Positions 22,909 through 33,316 of a stretch of DNA of 64,000 bases are shown in pieces. Within the stretch, counting starts at the first letter, position 1, and the number at the start of each line of letters is the position of its first letter. The notes under the pieces were generated by a model. That model was not told the DNA's origin, ran no database searches, and saw nothing but the letters and a program-made list of their open reading frames with translations. The stretch is from Aegilops tauschii subsp. strangulata (lineage: Eukaryota; Streptophyta; Magnoliopsida; Poales; Poaceae), in NCBI RefSeq assembly GCF_002575655.3, contig NC_053039.3, positions 239,112,622 through 239,176,621 on the forward strand. Reading direction: 5' to 3'. The translations under genes and the position numbers were made by a program.

Positions 22909-22925
22909 CCCCGGCAACGGCGCCA
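22909..22925 (-). other. Primer binding site, tRNA-Asp(GTC)
   Basis: The + strand CCCCGGCAACGGCGCCA equals the 3' end of plant tRNA-Asp with its CCA tail; the minus strand is the perfect 17-nt complement. It is separated from the 5' LTR end (22937) by 11 bp. This fixes the element's orientation. Confidence 0.88.
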
Positions 22926-22936
22926 GAAATCCTTCT

Positions 22937-23470
22937 AGCTACCTCTTGAGCATGCGTTGGTTTTCCCTTGAAGAGGAAAGGTTGATGCAGCAAAGTAACG
23001 TAAGTATTTCCCTCAGTTTTTGTGAACCAAGGTATCAATCCAGTAGGAGATAACACGCAAGTCACCTAGTACCTGCACAAACAATCAAGAACCTTGCAAC
23101 CAACGCGATAAAGGGGTTGTCAATCCCTTCACGGCCACTCGCAAAAGTGAGATCTGATAAAGATAATAAGATAAATATTTTTGGTACTTTTGTTGTATAG
23201 ATTGGAAATTAAAGATTGCAAAATAAAATAAATAGGAAACTAGAATTGTAGATCGGAAACTTATATGATGGAAAATAGACCCGGGGGGCGTAGGTTTCAC
23301 TAGTGGCTTCTCTCAAGATAGCATATATTACGGTGGGTGAACAAATTACTGCCGAGCAATTGATAGAAAAGCACATAGTTATGAGAATATCTAGGCATGA
23401 TCATGAATATAGGCATCACGTCCGTATCAAGTAGACCAAAACGATTCTGCATCTACTACTATTACTCCAC
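22937..23470 (-). repeat. 5' LTR of the Athila-like element, inner segment
   Basis: Matches 16168-16711 of the 3' LTR, with about 3% difference by hand count. It is interrupted at 23470 by the nested Tat element, and the remainder is at 34474-35533. The last five bases, TCCAC, are one copy of the nested element's target duplication. Confidence 0.88.
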
Positions 23471-24637
23471 TGTCGGTGGAAACGACACCTATGGGATCGC
23501 TGGGATCCCTTCTACGGTTCGCGGGCGTGGGGTTGTACAAAGAGCGGGTCTGGTAGTCAGCACAAGGATCGTTTACCCAGGTTCGGGCCACGAAGATGCG
23601 TAATACCCTAGTCCTACTTTGATGTATATTTGAGTGTTCGTGAGCTCTCGAACTAGCTATGGTGCGTGCGTAGTCCAAAAGATCCGAATCCCTCTCCAGT
23701 ACGCCTCAGGCCTCCTTTTATAGACAAAAGGGGTCACCACAGTGGCACACAAGAGGTGGAAAGGTATACAGTGTACAAGCTTATCGCCTGTCATTACAGG
23801 ACAAGGCGCATTAAATGTGCTCCTTAGGTGTCCCGTTGCTTTATTGGGGACGGCAACGAGGTCCGTCCCGTCCGTCGCCGCTCTGCCTCGCTCCGACACG
23901 CGTCCAGGCCAACGAGGCATGCAGCGCCACGTAGGCTGGCAGGCTGCTGAGATGGCGTGGTGGTAGGGTCTTCACGAAGATCTGCATGCCACCACGCAGG
24001 TGCTTGCTGAGTCGGCCTGGAAGCCGCATGTTACCACGCAGGTGCCTACCCAGCTGGTTGGGCTGGCAGCTGTATGGGAACGGCGGTGGAGTCTTGGCAG
24101 ACGTGGGTCTGGCTGTGGCTCCGCAAGGGTCCTTGGCAAGGGCCTTGCGGAGGCCTCGGCAAGGGTCTTGCCGTGGCATCGCGGTCGTCCCCGGCAAGGT
24201 TCTTGCCGGAGGTCTCGTGGATTACCTCGGCGAGGATCTTGTGAGGATCGTCGTCTTCTGGTCCTCATCTGATCTCGTGTCTTTATGATCTTCACAAAGA
24301 TCTGCATGCCGCCATGGAGGTGCCTCCCGAGCCTTGGCTCCAATGTGGTTGGTTGTGTTGGAACCCTTGGGCTCAAGGGTGGCGCGCTCTGCTGGCGTTG
24401 GGCAAGTTTCCCCGGCAAGGCTCTTGCCGGGACTGCGGAGGCCCCCCCGGCAAGGGTCCTGCCGGGGGTCCACTTCGCCCTCCTGCTCTTTGTGTCTCTG
24501 GTCTTGGCGTTGCTTTGCCCGTCTCATGCTTTTAGTTCCTCCCTTTGCCCTGCTAAGTGTGGCCGCAGGCGCGGCTCTGACTGCCCGTGCACAAGTAGAG
24601 GGGTCAAAAGGAGAGCCCCTTCTTTTGTACACTGACA
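23471..24637 (-). repeat. 3' LTR of the nested Tat element (1167 bp)
   Basis: From TGTCGGTGG to TACACTGACA on +. It aligns with 33317-34473; by hand the two differ at about 6-7% of sites plus one ~12-bp indel near 24140. It contains four perfect or near-perfect GGCAAGG-N-CTTGCC palindromes at 24157, 24191, 24411 and 24446. The adjoining GGAGCCCCCGGGTC (24638-24651) is the purine tract on the minus strand. Confidence 0.88.
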
Positions 24638-25177
24638 GGAGCCCCCGGGTCTGGGCCACACATAAGCGCAACGCGTTGTTGGGCTAGGCCCAGAATGGTG
24701 CGCGGGCAGGCGGGGCGGATTTTTACCCCAGTAACTCCTTCGCTCGTTGTGCTTCCCCACGACCCGCGTTGAATGCGCGACATGGAGGGCCGTGCGTGAC
24801 GTGGGATTCGTGCGTGGGGCGGTTCCTTCCCTCATGCGTCACATCATGGTAAAGAGGCGGCTCGCGCCTTCCCCATAAAAAGAGGAAAACACAGGGGCGC
24901 GGCTCATTTACTGAGTGGACTCGGGTCGTGGCCTTTGATGCGCCCGTGCCCTATGATCACGGGGTGGAAAACAGTCGCCTCACTCGTCCCCTCGATTTCT
25001 GTTTTCTCGCCATGTGTCCCCCATGCCTTGAAGATGGTAGGCGGTGGGTGCGGGCCTTGAATGACGAGGCGGGAAACCGGGCCGCTGCTGATTGGAGCAG
25101 CAGGTCGGCCTTAATTCCCTGCGCTCCTGATGGCCGGATTGGTTGAGTGGGGCGGCTAAGCCCTGACCCCGCCCCTT
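24638..25177 (+). other. Upstream region of the B3-like ORF
   Basis: GC-rich DNA between the 3' LTR and the TATA box, with no convincing ORF. It includes the element's purine tract at its left edge, a second TATA-like CCATAAAAAGAGG near 24872 and a TGACGTGG motif near 24796, so it may be promoter DNA. Confidence 0.4.
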
Positions 25178-25183
25178 TATAAG
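25178..25183 (+). promoter_or_regulatory. TATA box before the B3-like ORF
   Basis: TTTATAAG lies 18 bp before the ATG at 25196 and 81 bp before the ATG at 25259. A start site about 30 bp downstream would exclude the first ATG from the mRNA, favouring the second. A TGACGTGG motif lies upstream near 24796. Confidence 0.55.
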
Positions 25184-25258
25184 AAGGGGAGGGGGATGGC
25201 ACCCCTCAATCTTTCACCATCCGCCTCCTTCCACCTCGGCTTCTTTCTTTCTTCTGCT

Positions 25259-25906
25259 ATGGTGAGAGGGCGCGCCGGTGCTTTGACGGTGGCGACGAGG
25301 GTCTTCGCTCGACAGCGCGCCCCTCCTTCCCAAGAGCTCGTGGCGGTGGAGCCATCCGTGAGGGGAAGGGGGAGGGGGCGAGGCCGAGGTCGCCGTGGCG
25401 CTCGAGGAAGAGGAGGACGGGGCGGCGCACCGGCCTCGCCTCTGCCGGCGGTCCCTCCCCCAATGGAGGGCCACGTCGGGGACCAGCCTCGCAAGTTCTT
25501 CATCAGGCTGCACCGGCCAGTGCGTCGTCGTCTTCATCTCCCTACTCCATTCGCTCAGGAGATGGAGCTCGACCCACCACAGACTCTGAGATTGCATATG
25601 AGGGGCTACGGGAATGGCGGCATGCGGGTTGATGTCGATTTTCCCGCCCCTCATGTCATGTATCTTCGTCGCGGATGGAAGACCTTCGCTCGTATCCACA
25701 GCCTGATGGCGGGGCTCATTCTCTATTTCAAATTAATGGAGAATGGCCTGCTCTCTGTCAAGGTCTTTGGAGACTTTGGAACTCACCTAAAGTGCTGCGT
25801 GGAGAGCTCCTCTGATGATGAAGACTCTTCCTCAAGCGGGAGTGACGAGGAGGACAACGATAGCGATGACGAGGGTGTCGAGCGGGGGGACGCTGATCCC
25901 GACTGA
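25259..25906 (+). CDS. B3-like domain protein encoded antisense to gag-pol in the nested Tat element
   Basis: An intact ORF of 215 codons from the ATG at 25259, or 236 from 25196; I prefer 25259 because of TATA spacing. The N-terminal ~60 residues are Arg/Gly-rich (RGRGRGRGR runs, RGG-like). Residues ~75-180 fit a B3 DNA-binding fold: a RKFFIRLHRP strand, L-xx-P-xx-F, a GMRVDVDF strand, then RGWKTFARIHSL, LILYFKLM and LLSVKVFG. The C-terminus is an acidic Ser/Asp/Glu tail. This layout suggests a nuclear nucleic-acid-binding protein. It is the only long ORF of the element without a stop or frameshift. Tat elements are known to carry extra antisense ORFs; that this one is B3-like is my inference from the residue pattern. 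Confidence 0.68.
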   Translation: MVRGRAGALTVATRVFARQRAPPSQELVAVEPSVRGRGRGRGRGRRGARGRGGRGGAPASPLPAVPPPMEGHVGDQPRKFFIRLHRPVRRRLHLPTPFAQEMELDPPQTLRLHMRGYGNGGMRVDVDFPAPHVMYLRRGWKTFARIHSLMAGLILYFKLMENGLLSVKVFGDFGTHLKCCVESSSDDEDSSSSGSDEEDNDSDDEGVERGDADPD

Positions 25907-26852
25907 CCGCGTCGCCCCTCCCTTGGCCACGTGCCCTGCCGAGGGCCTTCCTCGTCAAGCTCTCCATCGGCGCGTTCCCCATCGCCCCTTTTTGCCTTCA
26001 CTTGCCGCACCTGGGAGGAAAAGGGAAAGAACGGGGATCACGGGGCACTTATCTTTTTTTAGTTTGTAAGCCTACGGGCCTTAGTAGAATTTAGACCTTG
26101 TAATCCCCTCACTCGGGCATACATTTCGTACGAATTGTACTTGTTAACAACGTATGAATGAAAAGAAGGGTGTTTGCCGGGTCTCTTTTGTGTGTGGGCG
26201 GGGGCCACACCAAGGAATGAGTCCTTGTTATCTTAATATAAACATTGTAATCCGGCAACAGTCCTTGCCGTCCTCCTGCTCTATAGCTCGATTACACTCA
26301 TGCCCATGGCGGAGGTAGGGGCAAAGCAGGATTGGGCCCTTCGCCCGTTCCCTTCCCACCGCGCTACGACCAAGTCCCGGCCCAAAGTAATGTTTTTTGG
26401 ACATGGGAAAAAGGGAGCATAATGGTATAAGAGTGAGCGAAGTCTTGTACGTTCAAGTTTCATACGGAAGTAGGGAGCGAGGAATGAAAAACTTATCTGA
26501 TGTTGCAGCCCTTGGCAGTCTTGGCTTGCCATGGTCGGACCTTCGGTGCCGGCCGGTTCTCTTTCCTCCAAACAGCTCAGCAGAAATGTCCATGCACCCT
26601 GCGAACCTAAAACGGATGGGAAGGAACAGAGAGATACACACTCGACCTCTATGCTAGGGGTTAGTCGCCGCTAAGCACTATCAACCCTAACCGAGGGGGA
26701 GACTCAACCTAGCCTGCATGCTAAAACTTAGGGCGCCAGCGCTTCATTTATTTATGCTCAGGGTCTGCGCATGGCTTTGTACAAAGGGTTACATGCCTCG
26801 CCGGCAAGGCTTGTACAAAAGGTGGTCTGCCGGGGGGCCCGGCAACCGCGCC
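25907..26852. other. Region between the B3-like ORF and integrase, convergent 3' ends
   Basis: No credible gene. The + strand ORF and the minus-strand pol converge here, so it should hold the 3' untranslated region of the antisense ORF. Short ORFs such as 26281-26571 (-) have no recognisable content. Confidence 0.45.
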
Positions 26853-28001
26853 TTATGGGTAAAACTTGCGAAGATGTTCGATGTTCTAGGATTTGCTCAC
26901 TGGAATAACATCTTCGGTCTCCAGGCGGACTGCACCGGGCCTGGTGACTCGTATTACCCGATAAGGGCCTTCCCACTTCAGCATCAACTTGTTGGAATTC
27001 TTGCCCGATTGAACGCGTCGAAGAACAAGGTCGCCTTCCTCAAAGCTTCGGGCATGAACCTTGCGGCTATGGTAGCGGCGCAAGGCTTGCTGGTAGCACG
27101 CTGCTCTCACAGCCGCCCGAAGACGATCTTCCTCGAGGAGCGTTGCGTCATCTTGCCGCAATTGCTCTTGCTCAAACTCATCATAAGCGAGCACTCGGGG
27201 TGACCCGTATGTGAGTTCCGTGGGGAGAACTGCTTCTGCGCCATAAACGAGGGAGAAAGGTGTCTGGCCGGTGGCTCGATTTGGTGTCGTTCTGATTGAC
27301 CAAAGAACCGTCGGCAATTCATCAATCCAGCGCCGTCCGCACTTGTGCAGCCTGTCAAAAGTTCTTGTCCGGAGGCCTCGCAATACTTCAGCACTCGCCC
27401 TCTCAGCCTGGCCGTTGCTTTGTGGGTGTGCAACAGAAGCAAAACAGACCTTGTTGCCGAGGTCCTGGATGTACTGCATGAAGACGCGGCTCGTGAACTA
27501 TGTGTCGTTGTCGGTGATGACTCTATTTGGCACACCAAAACGACAGACTAGCCCCTTGAAGAATTTGACGGCTGATTGTGCTCTCACCTTTCTCACTGCC
27601 TCCACCTCTGGCCACTTTGTGAACTTATCGATTGCAACGTACAAGTACTCAAAGCCCCCGACAGCACGGGGAAAGGGGCCCAGTATGTCGAGCCCCCAGA
27701 CCGAGAATGGCCAGGAAAGAGGGATTGTTTGGAGAGCTTGAGCTGGTTGATGAAGCTTCTTTGAATGGAACTGGCACGCTTCGCACTTGGTTACTAGCGC
27801 CATTGCATCGTGGAGGCTTGTGGGCCAGAAGAATCCTTGCTGGAATGCCTTGCCGGCAAGGGCCCTCAACCCTATGTGGGAGCCACATATGCCTCCGTGT
27901 ATGTCTGCCAACAGCTTCAGTCCTTCCTCTCGGGGAATGCACTTCAATTTCACACTGTTTGGCCTTTTCCTGTACAGAACGTCATCGACAAACTGATACA
28001 T
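26853..28001 (-). pseudogene. Integrase of the nested Tat element
   Basis: Zinc-binding HHCC region with a CEACQ pair, then the catalytic core with D in WGLDILGPF and D in VITDND, followed by the SNGQAERA block and the LWSIRTTPNRA block. The chromodomain-less C-terminus ends in an EHLRKFYP tail and the TAA at 26855-26853. Breaks are a TAG about 27496 directly after TDNDT and another near 26886, both where CAG or TGG is expected; the frame is otherwise continuous from about 28439. The function would be insertion of element cDNA. Confidence 0.86.
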
Positions 28002-28857
28002 GGCAGACTGACGGACTACCTTCTCCGCTTCTTCCTGCTCGCCAGGGAGTTCCCCTGTTTGGAGGAATCAGACGGTATGTTGTGCCCATGCCGGAGCCTG
28101 GGGCTCGACGGCAAGGGTCAAAGGCATTTCCTCTGCCATGGGAGCGGCTGTCTCTACGGCCAGGGCTTGACGCCCTGCCAGAGTCTGTTGCCCCATGGCA
28201 GGCTCAGCGTCCACGGCAACATCTTTGCCAGCGGCTCCTGGGAGCTCGGCGGGAAAGTACTTGCCGGGGCCTGATTTCCTCCGCTTGTTCTGCCCCGTCG
28301 ATGGTTCAACGGATGGTTGAGTTAATCGAAGCACAATAGTACCTGGTTCCACGGGCAATTTCAAGGCAGCGCGTTTCGACAGGTAGTCGGCGATGCCGTT
28401 CTCCACTCCGGGGAACATGCTCCGCTTGTATACCGTCAAAACGCTCTTCCAGCTTCCTCACTTCGTCGACTTAGGCCTCCATCAATGGGCTTTGATAATA
28501 TTTATTGACTTGCTTGACGACAAGCTGTGAATCACCCCTGACGATGATCTTCTTGATCCCGAGGTCTGCCATGATCCTGGGACCCGCAAGCAACCCCTCA
28601 TACTCAGCGGTGTTGTTTGTTGACATCTCCCTGGGAAAGTGCATCTGGACTACATACTTGAGGTGCTCTCCGGTGGGTGCGATGAGTAGCACACCGGCAC
28701 CTTGCAGCGAGAAAGCCCCCTCAAAAGTACATAATCCAGTCACGACTTGCTTCCTTGCCGGGGAGGGCGGTCTCCTGAATCTCCTCGTTAGGCGTTGAGG
28801 TCCATTCTGCAATGAACTCCGCCAAGACTCTGCTCTGAATTGTCGAAGTGCTTTCAA
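28002..28857 (-). pseudogene. RNase H and RNase H-integrase linker of the nested Tat element
   Basis: RNase H segment at 28857-28471 with the NNTAEYEGL and RGDSQLVVKQV blocks of the retroviral-type fold. A frameshift near 28450 is followed by an Ala/Pro/Glu-rich linker (28439-28068) into the integrase frame. It would degrade the RNA strand during reverse transcription. Confidence 0.78.
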
Positions 28858-30123
28858 ACTTCAACCCAAAGCTCGATAGTTCCAAGGCCCATTCCACAAT
28901 CCTCCCGGTTGCGTCTGGGTTATGCAATATCCGTTGCAACGGGAGGCGGGTGACGACGGTGATTTCGTGTGCTTGGAAGTAATGACGCAGCTTCCTCGAG
29001 GCTATAAGGAGGCCGAAGAGCAATTTTTGCACACCGGAGTACCTTGACCTGGCCCCCTGCAAGAGGGAGCTGACAAAGTAAACCGGGTGCTGCATCATCT
29101 TCTTCTTCTGCAATATCTCATTTGGTTGCGTCGCTTCTGCTTTGCCAGCGCCAGACTCTGTCGGGGCCTTGCCTTACCGGCACCAGGCCCTGCCGGGGGG
29201 AGCTCTGGTTTGCCATCCGCCAGCCCTGTCGTTGCCACTGCCTCTTTGTCGACCTCCCTCTGTTCCACTAGCACGGTGCTGACCACTTGGTTCGTTGCCG
29301 CTAGATATAGCAGCAACGGTTCTTGTGGTTTAGGCGCAACCAGTATTGGCGTAGAGGAGAGGTACTTCTTCAAATCCTGCAGGGCTGCCTTGGCCTCTGG
29401 GGTCCATTCTATTGGGCCCGCCTTCTTCAAGAATTTGAAAAAGGGAAGGGCACGCTCAGCAGACTTGGAGATGAACCTGCTCATGGCGGCAACACAGCCA
29501 GTGAGCCGACGCACATCCTTGATCCGCCTAGGCGCCTCAATTTGCTCAATGGCCTTGATCTTGTCTGGATTCGCCTCGATCCCACGCCGTGACACAAAGA
29601 ACTCGAGAAGTTTGCCGGACGGAACACCGAAGACACACTTCTCAGGGTTCAGCTTGAGGATGATCTTGCGCAAATTTGCAAACGTCTCATCTAAATCTTG
29701 TACGAGTGTTGCCCTGTCCTTGGTTTTGACCACTATGTCATCCATATAAGCTTCCATATTTCTATGCAGCTGAGGCTCAAAACTAATTTGGACTGCTCTT
29801 GCAAACGTCGAGCCAGCGCCCTTCAACTCGAAAGGCATTCGCAAGAAACAATACGTACCACATGGGGTGATGAACGCTGTCTTCTCTTCATCTTCTTTCG
29901 TCATGAAGATCTGGTGGTATCCCGAGTAAGCGTCAAGGAATGATAACAAGTCACACCTGGCCGTGGAGTCAACAATCTGGTCGATGCGTGGCAACGGGAA
30001 AGGGTCCTTTGGACAAGCCTTATTGATGTCTGTGTAATCAATACACAGTCTCCACTTCCCATTTGCCTTGCGCACCACCACCGGATTGGCCAGCCACGTC
30101 GGATGGAGCACTCCCTTCACCAA
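28721..30123 (-). pseudogene. Reverse transcriptase of the nested Tat element
   Basis: RT blocks on the minus strand from 30123: HPTWLANPVVVRK, the CIDYTDINKACPKD block, FLDAYSGYHQIFM, a degenerate RMPFELKGAGSTF block (FGLKNAG expected) and the catalytic YMDDIV. The thumb and connection domains follow to about 29250. A Pro/Gly/Ala-rich insertion near 29240-29130 and a frameshift precede the continuation at 29113 (RNase H start, with FGLLIASRKLRHYFQ). The enzyme converts element RNA to DNA. Confidence 0.85.
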
Positions 30124-31764
30124 GCCTGCCGCTTCTAACTTCCTGATTTCCTCTGTGATGAACTCTTGCCGTTCTAGAGCTTGCTTCCTGACCTTCTGCT
30201 TGACGGGTCACGCATGAGGACAGATAGCAAGATGGTGCTCAATCACCTCCGTGGGAACACCGGGGATGTCGTATGCTTGCCACGCAAACACATCGACATT
30301 CACCTGCAGGAAAGTGACGAGCGCGCCTTCCTATTTGGTGTCGAGGGTGGAGCTTATGGTAAAAGCCCCTCCCGTGCCATCCTCCTTGACAGACACCTTC
30401 TTGGTCTCTAGTGGTGCGGCTTTGGATTTCTTGCTCTTGCCGGTGGAGCTCTCTGGCACGTCCTCGACGGGAGCACTACACTCCGAAGAGGTGCGCTTGC
30501 TGGAGTGGGTGCGAGAGGTCTTGCCGGTCTTCTTCCCTCCCGGGGCTTCGGCGACAGGAGCAAGTGCCTTGGTGGTAGTCGCTGCAACTGCCTTCCGGTA
30601 GAGTCGGTCAGCGTAGATCAGCGCATCCTTCTTGTCGGAGGGGACGGTGATGATGGTCATCGGCACAGGCATCTTCAACGTGTTGTAGGCGTAATGTGAG
30701 GCCGCCATGAACTTGGCTAGTGCTGGGCGGCCGAGGATCTCGTTGTAGGGCAAGGGGATCTCGGCTACATCGAAAACAATCCTCTCCGTCCTATAGTTTA
30801 ACTCGCCTCCAAACATCACGGGCAGCGTGATCTTACCCTTCGGCTGGCTCCTTCCCGGGTTGACCCCTTGAAATGTGCCCGTCTCTTCGAGGTCTCCATC
30901 AGGAATCTGCAGCCTTTTGGTCACAACAGGCGAGATCAAGTTCAGACTGGCCCCGCCGTCAACTAGCATTTTTGTCACCTTTAGGTTGTGTATTGTTGGC
31001 GAAACCAACAATGGCAAACACCCGACCACAGTTGTGCGATCAGGGTGGTCCTCGGTATCAAAAATGATAGGCGTGCTGGACCACTTCAGTGGCTTTTGAG
31101 CATCGAATGATGGTTCCGTTGCTGTGACACGCGCCCACTTCTTGAGCTGGCAGTGAGAGGTGTGCAGCGAGGCGCCACCATCGACGCACATGGCCTCTGT
31201 AGCTTTTTGGAACTCGTGCTCGCCGGACTCATCGTCCTTGTCATGATCATCGTCTTCTTGCTTCTTGTCGCGGCCCCAAGCAGGCCTCTCTTGCTGGTTA
31301 TCCTTGCCGCGGCGACCTCCTTGGCCGCCACGCTTCTTACTGGATCCCTCGGCACCATCCTGACCCTTCTCCTTGTCCCGCCTCTCATACTCAGCTTTTT
31401 GCTTCTCAGCAAGCAGCTCAACTTGCCGGCCGTTCTGGAGGTCGTGGCCCTTGGTGCGGTGGATCTTGCAGTATTGCTTGTCGGAGCCCCCTGGCTTGTC
31501 GGCAGCCGCCAAGGCCCGGCAAGCGGCGCACCCGGCAATTTCCTTGCCGGGGTGCCTTCTTGGCGACGCCGGTGTCCTCGGATCCCTCGACGGCAAGCAC
31601 GGTCTTGCCCTTGCGCTTCCTGTTGCGGCGCCGGCCCTTCTTCGTCGGGGTGGCTGTGTCTTTGTCTGTGGAGTCGGTTTCCGCACCGGTGTCCTCGCCG
31701 GGGTACTTCCTCCCCTCTCCAGCTCGAGCACACCTATCAGCCAGAACATAAAGTTCGGCCACAT
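30124..31764 (-). pseudogene. Gag C-terminus, protease and linker of the nested Tat element
   Basis: The protease active site reads DGGASLN (about 30960-30940) with a downstream ILGRPALAKF loop. The preceding segment is Lys/Glu-rich with a degenerate CKIHRTKGHD zinc-knuckle-like block. The frame is shared with RT but interrupted by a stop at about 30331-30333 and another near 30210. A second DGGASLHTSHC segment occurs upstream, near 31180, resembling the protease motif. Confidence 0.78.
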
Positions 31765-33242
31765 CTTTGACCTTGTTCATCGCCAGCTCTTCACGCATCT
31801 TGCGGCTGCGCACATTCTGATGAAATGCGCTGATCACGGCGGTGGGATGAACATCTGGGATGTTGTACTGCACCCGACTGAACCTCTGTATGTACTTGCG
31901 CATGGTTTCACCTTCCTTCTGGGGGATGATATGCAAATTGTTTGCCTGGCCATGAGCTTGGTGGCCTCTGGTGAAGGCGCCAATGAACTCATGACACAAA
32001 TCCGACCAAGAAGAAATGGAATCCGCCGGCAAGTGCATCAACCATGACATGACATTGGGTTTAAGTGCCAACGGGAAGTAATTGGCAAGCTCCTTGTAGT
32101 CGCGAGCTCCAGCAGCTTGCATCGCGATAGTGTAGATGCTAAGGAACTCCGACGGGTGGGTCTTGCCGTTGTACTTCTCGCCAATGTCGGGCTTGAACGT
32201 GCGGTGGGAAGGCCACTGGAACTGTCGCAGCTCGTGGGTGACGGCTGGGCAACCCACCTCGTAAAGTAGGCCACCGGAGCCCCCCGGAGCTGGGTGGTCC
32301 GTAGCGGGTCCCACTCGCCTATCTGACTAATGGCGCGCTTCGCGCCGCCGCTCGATGGTAGTTCGAGCGTCTTCATGGGCTCGCTCCCGAAGAACTTCGT
32401 GCTGATCGCGGTGGGTCCGTGGGTCGGACGACGCTATGGAGATGTTATCACAAGCATCATCAGGACGGACCGGCACCCGCGGTAGCCGACGTGGGGGAGG
32501 AGAGTGCACCGTGGCCGCAGCGCCTCCGGTCCTTCCACCACTGGCATGCGGTGGCTCGACGGAGCGCCGGCCTGATGGCCCCGCTGGTCGCGGCTCATCT
32601 TTGTTGGCAACGCCAACGAGGCTCCGGATGGTGGCTCTCCACTCGTCGAGCTTTTCCGCAGCTGGAGGAAAGTCGAGGAGCAACTGCGCGCGCCAAAGCT
32701 TCTGCTGGTGTGGGTGGCGACGAAAGCTGCGTGGACCGTGACGCGCTCCAACTTCTAACCACGTTACAAGGAGCTCTATCACGGCCTTGCGGCTGTGCGC
32801 CATTTTCGCTAACGCCTCGGCGTGCATGCTGGCCTTCTACGTCCCGCGAATGAGGCGTAGGACTCTTCCCACGGCGGCGCCCGGGGTCACCAGCGTGGTG
32901 ACATTGCTCGTCGCGCACAACCTGGGAAGAGCGCGTCGTGGGCACCGGCGTAGGCGTCTTGGAAGTCGCCGCGCCGCCCATGGGTGGCGCGATGCCGTCC
33001 TTGGAGGGCCCCGCACCGCCTGCGGGGGGCCCGGCTCCGTCTTTGGATTTGGCGGCGTGCGGCCCGTCGTCTCGCGCACGAACGACGCCGCTCGCCATGC
33101 TTTGACTGCCAGAGCGATGTGGGTGTTCGCGGGCCGCGCCTCGGCTTCCGTCCGCGACCGCCCCACCACTTGCCCGCACTGGTACGGGCCGTTCGGCTCC
33201 CGATGAACCGATCGCCGTGATCGTCTTCTTCTTGGGAGCCAT
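31418..33242 (-). pseudogene. Gag of the nested Tat element (frameshifted)
   Basis: It starts at the ATG of 33242-33240 (MAPKKKTITA), about 50 bp inside the primer site. A long basic, Gly/Pro-rich N-terminus shifts frame near 32830 and continues through 32827-32330. After a stop it continues in the same frame to the conserved gag core (32314-31650), with HPSEFLSIYTIAMQ, WLMHLPADSISSW and LHIIPQKEGETMRKYI blocks. A second frameshift lies near 31750-31650, overlapping the next segment. The conserved core makes the assignment firm. Confidence 0.8.
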
Positions 33243-33294
33243 GGCGATGAAGGACTGCTAAACTAACTGCTAGACCGGATTTTCACAACTACGC

Positions 33295-33312
33295 CCCCTA
33301 CCTGGCGCGCCA
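33295..33312 (-). other. Primer binding site candidate of the nested Tat element
   Basis: Four bases inside the 5' LTR, the minus strand reads TGGCGCGCCAGGTAGGGG. It begins with TGG, as a tRNA-CCA complement must, and is the kind of site seen in Tat-type elements. I did not assign the tRNA. Confidence 0.65.
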
Positions 33313-33316
33313 AAGA

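Noticed and set aside
23841..24687. Several 100-150 codon ORFs on both strands
   Set aside because: They sit in the GC-rich LTR of the nested Tat element, and equivalent ORFs in the other LTR differ by frameshift; no conserved protein.
25196..25258. First ATG of the B3-like ORF as the true start
   Set aside because: Only 18 bp separate it from the TATA box, so it would lie upstream of or at the transcription start; the ATG at 25259 fits better.
27632..28339. 235-codon + strand ORF opposite the integrase
   Set aside because: It is the mirror frame of the GC-rich integrase and RNase H region; the minus-strand frame carries all conserved motifs.
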